Shown here: one piece after another, positions 53,673 to 61,000 of the stretch | Numbering within the stretch: the stretch's first letter is position 1 | Layout: the number at the start of each line of letters is the position of its first letter | Translations under genes and position numbers: made by a program | Assembly: GCA_031556475.1 (NCBI GenBank) | Contig: JAVBSY010000027.1 | Location: 1-64,000, forward strand | Direction: 5' to 3' | Length of the DNA stretch: 64,000 nt | Origin: Azoarcus sp031556475 | GTDB taxonomy: Bacteria > Pseudomonadota > Gammaproteobacteria > Burkholderiales > Rhodocyclaceae | Notes under the pieces: model-generated | Databases searched by the model: none | What the model saw: the letters and a program-made list of their open reading frames with translations, nothing else | Told to the model about the DNA's origin: nothing

Positions 53673-53716
53673 GCTCGGACGTTGTTCCAATGCGGCGATG
53701 ATCAGCCGCTCCGAGC
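53673..53716 (+). other. Hairpin in the flagellin 5' UTR
   Basis: GCTCGGA (53673-53679) pairs with TCCGAGC (53710-53716), enclosing a second stem GCGGC-gatgatca-GCCGC (53692-53709). The structure ends 20 bases before the ribosome site AAAGGAG. It could stabilise the abundant flagellin mRNA or control its translation. Confidence 0.6.
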
Positions 53717-53749
53717 AAGCGCCGAACCGACTATGAAAGGAGATGCAAA

Positions 53750-55231
53750 ATGGCCCAGGTGATCAACACCAACATCGCGTCGCTCAATTCCCAGCGCCAC
53801 CTCAACACCTCTCAAGGTTCGCTGGCGACCTCGCTGCAACGTCTGTCTTCCGGCCTGCGCATCAACAGCGCCAAGGACGACGCGGCGGGCCTGGCCATCT
53901 CCGAACGCTTCAGCGCCCAGATCAACGGGCAGAATCAGGCGGCAAGAAACGCCAACGATGGTATCTCGCTGGCGCAGACGGCCGAAGGCGCGCTCGAATC
54001 CGCTGGTGACGTTCTGCAGCGCATCCGCCAGCTCGCCGTGCAGTCATCCAACGCGACGAACTCCGCTTCCGACCGCAAGGCGCTGAACGACGAAGTCAAC
54101 GCGCTGACATCCGAACTGGATCGTATTGCCAAGACGACCGAATTCAACGGCCTCAAGCTGCTCGACGGCTCCTTCGGCACCGCCACTTTCCAGGTCGGCG
54201 CCAACGCGGGCCAAACGATTCAAGCTACGTCGGCCAACTTCTCCACCAACCAGTACGGCAACTACCGGATCGGTTCCAAGGTGGCGGCGGACGCAGGCGG
54301 TAAGGGCGATCTGACCACCGGCAGCACCCCCTTCGCCCTCGGCTCCACTGCCGCGGCAACCAACCGCGTGGCGGGCGGCGCCGTAACCATCAATGGCGCC
54401 AGCGGTGCGGCAACGGTTACCATCCCGCTCAACGCGTCGGCCAAAAAGGCGGTCGAACTCATCAACGACGTGCGCAACACCACCGGCGTTTCCGCATCGG
54501 CGAAGACCGAGATCGACGTTGCCGCCCTGACCGCGGGCGCATCCTACAAACTCGATATCAGCTCCGACAACAGCACCCCGGTCACGGTATCCTTCACCGT
54601 CGGTACGGCTGTCGACAAGGACGGGCTTGCCGGTGCAGTCAATGCGTTCAACGACGTCTCCGCGAAAACGGGCGTTACCGCGCGAATCAACGACACGGGC
54701 GATGGCATCACCCTGCTCAACGCTTCGGGCGAGAACATCACCGTTGCCAATGCCGCGAGCGGCTCGTCCTCCGTCACCGTCGGCGGTACCACCACGGCAG
54801 CGGGCGCGACCTCGATCGCCACGGGGCAACTCGTACTCGACTCCGAGCGCAGTTTCAGCGTCGATTCTGTCAACAACACGGACTTTTTCAGCAACTTGGC
54901 GTCTGCCTCGCAGTTGCAAACGGTCGGTGCGCTGGACGTCAGTTCGGTGGATGCCGCGCAGCGCACACTGGCGATCGCGGATGCCGCGCTCACAGCGGTG
55001 AATAGCCAGCGGGCCAAGTTCGGTGCCCTGCAGTCCCGTTTCGAAACCACGATCTCCAACCTCCAGACCTCCGCGGAAAACATGACGGCTTCCCGCTCAC
55101 GCATCCGCGATACGGACTTCGCGGCTGAAACGGCGAACATGACCCGCGCGCAGATCCTGCAGCAGGCCGGTACCGCGATGCTTGCCCAAGCGAATGCGAT
55201 TCCGCAGAATGTGCTGAAATTGCTGGGTTAA
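53750..55231 (+). CDS. fliC: Flagellin
   Basis: 493 aa filament protein exported by the flagellar secretion system. The D0/D1 N-terminus is canonical (NTNIASLNSQRHLNTSQ, LQRLSSGLRINSAKDDAAG, LQRIRQLAVQSSNATNS, the latter a TLR5-recognised type). The C-terminal D1/D0 (RSRIRDTDFAAETANMTRAQILQQ to NAIPQNVLKLLG) is complete. The central part (about 170-390) is Ser/Thr/Ala/Gly-rich, with several Thr and Ser stretches that could carry O-glycans. ATG at 53750 follows AAAGGAG. It has sigma-28-like and sigma-54-like promoters and its own terminator. No other flagellar gene lies in the window; glycan-modification genes follow. Confidence 0.97.
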   Translation: MAQVINTNIASLNSQRHLNTSQGSLATSLQRLSSGLRINSAKDDAAGLAISERFSAQINGQNQAARNANDGISLAQTAEGALESAGDVLQRIRQLAVQSSNATNSASDRKALNDEVNALTSELDRIAKTTEFNGLKLLDGSFGTATFQVGANAGQTIQATSANFSTNQYGNYRIGSKVAADAGGKGDLTTGSTPFALGSTAAATNRVAGGAVTINGASGAATVTIPLNASAKKAVELINDVRNTTGVSASAKTEIDVAALTAGASYKLDISSDNSTPVTVSFTVGTAVDKDGLAGAVNAFNDVSAKTGVTARINDTGDGITLLNASGENITVANAASGSSSVTVGGTTTAAGATSIATGQLVLDSERSFSVDSVNNTDFFSNLASASQLQTVGALDVSSVDAAQRTLAIADAALTAVNSQRAKFGALQSRFETTISNLQTSAENMTASRSRIRDTDFAAETANMTRAQILQQAGTAMLAQANAIPQNVLKLLG

Positions 55232-55261
55232 GCGCCAAGGCAGAACTCGACCCAGAAACGG

Positions 55262-55290
55262 AAGCGCCCGCTGCGGCGGGCGCTTTTCTT
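55262..55290 (+). terminator. Intrinsic terminator after flagellin
   Basis: AAGCGCCCGC-TGCG-GCGGGCGCTT forms a perfect 10-bp stem followed by TTCTTTG. It starts 31 bases after the flagellin stop, so flagellin is monocistronic and the following cluster needs its own promoter or read-through. Confidence 0.88.
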
Positions 55291-55359
55291 TGCGCGCGGC
55301 AAACGCGCAAACTCCGTGCGGCCCGTATCCGGAACCGGACGACATGAAGCGAGGCCCCG

Positions 55360-55956
55360 ATGCCGAACAGTTCTTCGCCATTCACGGTGTGGCACGAAGG
55401 ACAGATTACCCACGAAGAGCGTCGGCGGTTGCTGGGGCAAGCCCCTCTGACCGTCTGGCTGACCGGCCTCAGCGCAGCGGGCAAATCCACGCTGGCGTTC
55501 GCGCTGGAGCGCGAACTCATCGCGGGAAAACATCCCTGCTACGTGCTGGACGGAGACAACATCCGGCACGGGCTGAACCGCGACCTGGGTTTTTCGCCCA
55601 AGGACCGGGCCGAAAACATCCGCCGCATCGCCGAGGTGGCGCGCTTGATGAACGATGCCGGGCTGATCGTCATCAGCGCCTTCATCTCCCCCTTCCGCGC
55701 GGACCGTGCCAGCGCGCGACAGATCATCGGCGCGGAGCGTTTTCGCGAGGTGTATGTGAGCACGCCGCTCGCGGTATGCGAGGCACGCGACCCCAAAGGG
55801 CTCTACGGCAAGGCGCGCGCGGGTGAGATCGGCGAGTTCACCGGCATATCGTCGCCATACGAAGCGCCGGAAAAGCCGCATCTGACCCTCGATACGGCGA
55901 ACACCTCCCTGGCCGAAGCCCTCGCCACGCTCGTCGCGCTGACCACTCGCGGCTAG
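55360..55956 (+). CDS. cysC: Adenylylsulfate (APS) kinase
   Basis: 198 aa kinase that phosphorylates APS to PAPS, the universal sulfate donor. The P-loop is GLSAAGKST (36-44), followed by the VLDGDNIRHGLNRDLGFS block (62-79) and the phospho-serine site Ser110 in SAFISPFR, equivalent to Ser109 in E. coli. The lid motif PKGLYGKARAGEI is present. It is a stand-alone CysC with no sulfurylase next to it, and the following gene is a sulfotransferase, so PAPS is more likely made for sulfation than for reduction. ATG at 55360. Confidence 0.96.
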   Translation: MPNSSSPFTVWHEGQITHEERRRLLGQAPLTVWLTGLSAAGKSTLAFALERELIAGKHPCYVLDGDNIRHGLNRDLGFSPKDRAENIRRIAEVARLMNDAGLIVISAFISPFRADRASARQIIGAERFREVYVSTPLAVCEARDPKGLYGKARAGEIGEFTGISSPYEAPEKPHLTLDTANTSLAEALATLVALTTRG

Positions 55957-56006
55957 ACTTGTCATGTACGCTCTTTCGCAACGACCTTGGCGCGAGCACA
56001 TAAGAC

Positions 56007-57014
56007 ATGTTTCATGACGGCATTCGTTGCCACCTTCATATCGGCGCACCCAAGACGGGCTCGACCGCGCTGCAACGTTTCCTGACCGCGAACCTCGCGG
56101 CGCTGGAAGATCGAGGCTACCTTTACCCGCCGGCGACGCTGCGCGGCTACGGCCATCACGATCTGGCTTTCTTCCTCTCCGGCGGCTATCCGCCGTGGGC
56201 CACCCCGAGAGAACGGGAACTCGGCACGATCGAGCGCGAATTGAGCGAGGAGCTGAGCGCCACATCCGCCTCGAACAGCGAGAGAAGAATCGTCTTAAGC
56301 AGCGAAAATTTCTACCTCCTGTGCGCACCGGAAAAACTCGCCGCCATGCTCACCCGCATGGGCCTTCCGCCCGACGCCGTCAATGTGGTGGTCTATGTGC
56401 GGCGCCAGGACGAAGCGCATATCTCCTGGTACAACCAGGCGGTCAAGGCGCAAGGCTACGCGGGGGAAATCCTCCCGTTCATCGAGAGCCACCGCCCGCT
56501 GTGGGACTATGCCGGCCACCTGGATCGCTGGGCGAAGGCGTTCGATCCCGCCCGCATCACGGTCAGGCCCTACCAGGACTCGGACATTCCCGACCTGGAC
56601 ATCCGGCTGGATTTTCTCCGGCTCCTGCAACTGTCTCCGGGCGACTTCCTGCTGGAAGACGAAAAACCGAACTCGGGGCTGAACGCGGACCTCACCGAGT
56701 TTCAGCGCACGATCAATCGCCTCCCCCTGTCCGTACAGGAAAAGCGCCGTTTTCATCGGGAGATGATCGCGCTTTCCGCCGCCACCGCCGGAAGCGGGCT
56801 GTTCGACGAATCCTCCCCGCTCTCCAACGAGGAACGTCAGGCACTGCTCGACGCCTATCGGGAAGGCAACGCGCGTGTCGCGTCGACCTACCTAGGCCGC
56901 GCCCAGCTCTTCGACGAATCGCTTCCCCCACCTTCGCGGCGCGAGCCGCCGCTTTCCCAGGAAAAGCTGGTGTATATCCTCGGCTGGATTTTGGCGCGCG
57001 GCGGCAACGCGTAA
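56007..57014 (+). CDS. PAPS-dependent sulfotransferase-like protein
   Basis: 335 aa soluble protein with the fold marks of PAPS sulfotransferases. The 5'-phosphosulfate loop is HIGAPKTGSTALQ (11-23, Lys16, Ser19, Thr20). The 3'-phosphate motif R-x7-S is present as Arg132...Ser140 in VYVRRQDEAHISWYNQ. The C-terminal third is helical and charged. It resembles hypothetical proteins found in polysaccharide clusters. The neighbour cysC makes PAPS, supporting transfer of sulfate to a sugar or protein acceptor. No membrane segment. ATG at 56007 lacks a good ribosome site. Confidence 0.8.
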   Translation: MFHDGIRCHLHIGAPKTGSTALQRFLTANLAALEDRGYLYPPATLRGYGHHDLAFFLSGGYPPWATPRERELGTIERELSEELSATSASNSERRIVLSSENFYLLCAPEKLAAMLTRMGLPPDAVNVVVYVRRQDEAHISWYNQAVKAQGYAGEILPFIESHRPLWDYAGHLDRWAKAFDPARITVRPYQDSDIPDLDIRLDFLRLLQLSPGDFLLEDEKPNSGLNADLTEFQRTINRLPLSVQEKRRFHREMIALSAATAGSGLFDESSPLSNEERQALLDAYREGNARVASTYLGRAQLFDESLPPPSRREPPLSQEKLVYILGWILARGGNA

Positions 57015-57081
57015 TGAAACGGGCAAATCTGGACAAAACAAACGGGGGAATCGAAACCCCGTCTCATCGGAAACGTCGCGA

Positions 57082-57771
57082 ATGAGCTACCACTACCGGG
57101 ACACCTCTTCTTCCTGCGCGCCCCAGGACTACTGGGGGCAAGTCAAGCGCACGGTCGGCGGCAAACCGGTGGACCCGGCGCAAATCGACCTCATCGTGGC
57201 GGCTGTCGCCGCCAGCCTCGAACTGCGGCCCGACGATACCCTGCTCGACCTGTGCTGCGGCAACGGCGCGCTGAGCAATCTCATATTCGGTCATTGCGGT
57301 GGCGGCCTCGGCGTGGACTTTTCCGAAACCCTGATCGACGTGGCCGTGCGCGATTTCCAACACCCGCCTGCACAATGCTACGAACGCTGGAACGTTCTCG
57401 ACTACGTGGCACAGGAAGCGCACCCCCAACGTTTTTCCAAGGCGCTGTGTTACGGCGCGTTCTCCTACCTCGACGACGATCAATGCCGGTTCATGCTGCG
57501 CGAATTGCGCAACCGGTTTCACAAGGTCGAACGCCTGCTGATCGGCAATCTGCCGGATCGGGACAAGATGCACGATTTTTTCCACGAAGGCGTCTACGTT
57601 CCCGGTGTCGAGGACGATCCAAAGTCCGCGATCGGCATCTGGCGCAGCGAAACGCAGCTCACTGAGCTGGCATCGAGCTGCGGGTGGCGCGCCACGTTTT
57701 CCCGTATGCCACCCCAGTTCTACGCGGCGAAATACCGTTTTGACGCTATCCTCGTGCCTTCGGCGCCTTGA
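57082..57771 (+). CDS. Class I SAM-dependent methyltransferase
   Basis: 229 aa methyltransferase. The SAM-binding motif I is DTLLDLCCGNGALSNLIF, followed by the acidic strand LGVDFSETLIDVAVRDF and motif IV-like FSKALCYGAFSYLDDDQC. The remaining C-terminal part has no recognised substrate domain. In this setting methylation of a sugar is the likely role, as in many O-antigen and flagellin glycan clusters. ATG at 57082 starts MSYHYRDTSSS. Its stop lies 12 bases before the ATG of the first aminotransferase. Confidence 0.85.
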   Translation: MSYHYRDTSSSCAPQDYWGQVKRTVGGKPVDPAQIDLIVAAVAASLELRPDDTLLDLCCGNGALSNLIFGHCGGGLGVDFSETLIDVAVRDFQHPPAQCYERWNVLDYVAQEAHPQRFSKALCYGAFSYLDDDQCRFMLRELRNRFHKVERLLIGNLPDRDKMHDFFHEGVYVPGVEDDPKSAIGIWRSETQLTELASSCGWRATFSRMPPQFYAAKYRFDAILVPSAP

Positions 57772-57782
57772 GACCGCAAACG

Positions 57783-59051
57783 ATGCCTTCCCCCGGCAAG
57801 ACACCTTCCGGTAAGACACATATCGACGAACTGGGCGTCTTCGGCGGCAAGCCATTGTTCTCGCCCCCTAGGCCCATCGGCCAGTTGGCCACGCCTCCGG
57901 CTGCCGAGTTCATCGGCCTGATCCGGGAAGCTTATGAACGCAAACGCCTGACCAACGACGGCCCGCTCGTTCGCCAACTCGAAGAACGGCTGGCGGCCTA
58001 TCACGGCACCACACACTGCATCGCCCTGGCCAACGCCGGCCTCGGCCTCATGATGCTGCTTCAGATCGCAGCAGGCGGCAAACGAGGCGAAACGCTGATC
58101 CCCGCGTTCTCTTACCGCGGCCTGCCGCATTTCGCCCGCTGGGCCGGGCAGCGCCCGCGCTTTTGCGATGTCGACCCGCGCGACCATACATTGAGCGTCG
58201 CATCCGCCGCCGCGGCCCTGTCGGACGACACCACGGCGATTCTCGCCGTGTGCAACTTCAACGGCGCTGGCGATATCGCGGGGCTGAGCCGGCTGGCTGC
58301 CGAAAGAAACCTGCCGCTCATCGTCGATTCCGTCTATGCCATCGGCTCCACCCGCCACGGCCGCCCGCCTGGCGGCAACGGGCTGGCGGAAGTGTTCAGC
58401 CTGCACGCGACGAAATTGCTCAATGGATTCGAGGGCGGCTACGTCACGACCAACGACGGCGAACTGGCCGCCTTGCTGCGGCAACAGCGGAACTTCTGCT
58501 TTCCCAGCGAACCGGATATCGACCTCGACGACTTTCCCCATGTCGTGGGCCTCAACGCGAAGCTCAACGAGTTTCACGCGGCGATGGCACTGACGACGCT
58601 GGCGCGGCTGGACGAGATCGTCGCCCGCAATCGCGAACGCTACCAAGCCTACCAACAAATCTTCGCAACACTCACCGGCCTCGATCTGGTGCCCTGCCCT
58701 GATTCGGACGAGGAAACCGGCAGCTTTCTCATGACGGTCGCCGAGATCACCGCCGAATGGCCCTTGTCCCGCGACGAAACGGTCCGCCTGCTGCGTGCCG
58801 AGGGCTGCGCCATCAATCCCTATTACAGCCCGCCGCTGCACCGCGCCGTGCCCGATCCAACTGGCGAACCCATCTCGCTTCCGATCGCCGAATCGCTGGC
58901 GGAACGTTTCTTCCAACTGCCTGCCGGCGATCTGGTATCGCTGCCCGATATCGCCCGGCTCGGGGATCTGCTGTCCTTCATCCGACGCAACGGGCAAGCC
59001 ATCGCGGCCCGGTTGCGAGGGAACGAAGCCGCGAAGGGAGCCACGCCATGA
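57783..59051 (+). CDS. DegT/DnrJ/EryC1/StrS aminotransferase family protein (first copy)
   Basis: 422 aa fold type I PLP enzyme; the family makes amino sugars from nucleotide keto-sugars. The PLP lysine is Lys211 in FSLHATKLLNGFEGG, preceded by the strand LPLIVDSVYAIGS with the PLP-pyridine Asp. LPAGDLVSLPDI replaces the usual C-terminal end. A GTTHCIALANAGLGLMMLL N-terminal block binds the PLP phosphate. An ATG at 57783 is preferred; a TTG five codons upstream overlaps the methyltransferase stop. Its gene overlaps the next aminotransferase gene (ATGA). Confidence 0.9.
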   Translation: MPSPGKTPSGKTHIDELGVFGGKPLFSPPRPIGQLATPPAAEFIGLIREAYERKRLTNDGPLVRQLEERLAAYHGTTHCIALANAGLGLMMLLQIAAGGKRGETLIPAFSYRGLPHFARWAGQRPRFCDVDPRDHTLSVASAAAALSDDTTAILAVCNFNGAGDIAGLSRLAAERNLPLIVDSVYAIGSTRHGRPPGGNGLAEVFSLHATKLLNGFEGGYVTTNDGELAALLRQQRNFCFPSEPDIDLDDFPHVVGLNAKLNEFHAAMALTTLARLDEIVARNRERYQAYQQIFATLTGLDLVPCPDSDEETGSFLMTVAEITAEWPLSRDETVRLLRAEGCAINPYYSPPLHRAVPDPTGEPISLPIAESLAERFFQLPAGDLVSLPDIARLGDLLSFIRRNGQAIAARLRGNEAAKGATP

Positions 59052-60268
59052 CCGCCCCTTTCCGCCTTTCCCACCTCGCCCGCTTCGGCGCCCCGCCGCT
59101 CTTCACCGAGCAACTGCACGTGGCGCAGCTCAACCTGCCGCAGTGGGAACGCGTGCAGGCCACGTTCGAGGACATCCTGCACCGCCGCTACTACGCGAAC
59201 CACGGCCCCCTCGTCCGCCACTTCGAGGAAAAGCTGGCCGAAGCGCTCGGCGTCGCGCATGTGGTCTGCGTCACCAACGGCACGGTGGCCTTGATGGTGC
59301 TCGCACGGGCGCTGGAAATTTCCGGCGAGGTCATCGTCCCCGCCTTCACCTTCCCGGCCACGGTACAGGCGCTCGCCTGGGCGGGGCTGACGCCCGTATT
59401 CGCGGACGTCTCCCCGCAAACCCACATGATGACGGCCGAACACGTCGCCCAGCGCCTGTCCGCCCGAACGGCCGGCGTGCTCGGCGTGCACCTGTGGGGG
59501 CAAACCTGCACGCCCCACGCGCTCGAAGAACTTGCCGCCGCCCACGATCTCGCCCTGTTTTTCGATGCCTGCCATGCCTTCGGCTGCACTTCGGGCGGCC
59601 GCGACATTGCCACCTTCGGCCAAGGCGCCGCTTTTTCCTTCCACGCGACGAAAATCGTCAACGCGCTGGAAGGCGGCGCAATCGCCACCAACGACCGTGC
59701 GCTCGCCGACCGCCTCCGCTCCATCCGAAGCTTTCATGCCGAGGAAAACCTCGCCCCCGTCGCCGTGCGCATGAACGCGAAGATGAGCGAGGCGCAGGCG
59801 GCGATGGGCCTGCTCAGTCTCGAGGACTATTCCTCCAACCTGGAAACGAACCGACGCTGCCATCTCGACTATCGGGCCGCGCTGGACGGCATCGAGGGCA
59901 TACGGATGGTGGCCGGCGACAACGCCGAACGTGGCGACCGCGAGCGCAACAACTACCAATACGTCGTCCTCGAAATCGATGCGGACCGCTATGGCCTCGA
60001 CCGCGATGCACTCGTCGAACTCCTGCAGGCCGAAAACGTCATTTGCCGCCGCCACTTCTGCCCGCCAGCCCACCGGCTTTCCGCCTGCAGGCAATACCTG
60101 ACCGGCGCCAAATCCCTCCCCGTGACCGAACGGCTCTCCCGCAGCCTGATGCAACTGCCCACCGGCAACAGCCTGCCGCCGAACGCCGTGGAGCGGATCT
60201 GCGAGCGCCTGCGCTGGATCGGGAGCAACGCGGCGCTGATCCGGAAAAACCTGCGGGACGGGTCATGA
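59048..60268 (+). CDS. DegT/DnrJ/EryC1/StrS aminotransferase family protein (second copy)
   Basis: 406 aa paralogue of the preceding gene. PLP lysine 202 lies in FSFHATKIVNALEGGAIATND. The N-terminal THANG-type block is CVTNGTVALMVLARALEI, and VPAFTFPATVQALAWAG and FFDACHAFGC are canonical. The C-terminus has PTGNSLPPNAVERICERL. Its closeness to classical sugar aminotransferases (PseC, WbpE and similar) is greater than that of the first copy. ATG at 59048 overlaps the previous stop, and its own stop overlaps the WbqC-family start, so all three are translationally coupled. The exact sugar is unknown. Confidence 0.92.
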   Translation: MTAPFRLSHLARFGAPPLFTEQLHVAQLNLPQWERVQATFEDILHRRYYANHGPLVRHFEEKLAEALGVAHVVCVTNGTVALMVLARALEISGEVIVPAFTFPATVQALAWAGLTPVFADVSPQTHMMTAEHVAQRLSARTAGVLGVHLWGQTCTPHALEELAAAHDLALFFDACHAFGCTSGGRDIATFGQGAAFSFHATKIVNALEGGAIATNDRALADRLRSIRSFHAEENLAPVAVRMNAKMSEAQAAMGLLSLEDYSSNLETNRRCHLDYRAALDGIEGIRMVAGDNAERGDRERNNYQYVVLEIDADRYGLDRDALVELLQAENVICRRHFCPPAHRLSACRQYLTGAKSLPVTERLSRSLMQLPTGNSLPPNAVERICERLRWIGSNAALIRKNLRDGS

Positions 60269-60990
60269 AGCTGGGCGTCATGCAGCCCTATTTCTTCCCG
60301 TACCTGGGCTACTTCGAGCTGATCCGCCGCACCGACCACTGGGTCGTCTTCGATACCGCACAGTACACGCGGAAAAGCTGGATGAACAGAAACCGCATCC
60401 ATCATCCAACCAGTGGCTGGCAATACATCCACGCGCCGGTTCGGCACACGCCGCTCGGCTCCGCTATCCGCTCCGTCCAGCTCATGGACCGGCAAGGCGC
60501 GAGGGATCGCCTGCTGAGCCAGCTCGCCCACTACCGGGGGCATGCGCCTCATTACCGGCAGGTGCAAAACGTCGTCGGCGATGCATTCTCCCAATCGTTC
60601 TCCCGCACCGGCGACGATTCGCTGCTCGCGCTCGATATCGCGACGCTGGCCTCGGTATGTGCCTACCTTGAACTCCCTTTCCACTGGCAACTGGCCTCCG
60701 ACATCGACCTCGGCCCACTCCCCGTCGAGCATCCCGGCCAATGGGCGCTGCGCATCGCCGCCAGGCTGGGCGCGAGCGAATACCTGAACCCACCGGGGGG
60801 GCGACATCTTTTTCAGGTGGAGGAATGGCGCGCGGCAGGCATCCGCCTGCGCTTCACGAATTTGCCGACGCTGCGCTATGCCTGCCATCCTTATTCGTTC
60901 ATCGAGCACCTTTCGATCCTCGACGTTTTGATGTGGTGCTCCCCGGCGCAGGTATGCGACGCGCTTTCCGACAACCCGCTAGACGGCTGA
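60265..60990 (+). CDS. WbqC family protein
   Basis: 241 aa protein beginning MQPYFFPYLGYFELIRRTDHWVVFD, the hallmark N-terminus of the WbqC family (MQPYxxP). Further family blocks are YTRKSWMNRNRI and the late FIEHLSILDVLMWC. WbqC proteins occur in O-antigen and other surface-glycan clusters next to DegT aminotransferases; some evidence points to acyl transfer onto amino sugars, but no function is settled. ATG at 60265 overlaps the previous stop, confirming operon membership. Confidence 0.92.
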   Translation: MKLGVMQPYFFPYLGYFELIRRTDHWVVFDTAQYTRKSWMNRNRIHHPTSGWQYIHAPVRHTPLGSAIRSVQLMDRQGARDRLLSQLAHYRGHAPHYRQVQNVVGDAFSQSFSRTGDDSLLALDIATLASVCAYLELPFHWQLASDIDLGPLPVEHPGQWALRIAARLGASEYLNPPGGRHLFQVEEWRAAGIRLRFTNLPTLRYACHPYSFIEHLSILDVLMWCSPAQVCDALSDNPLDG

Positions 60991-61000
60991 AACCTGAACC

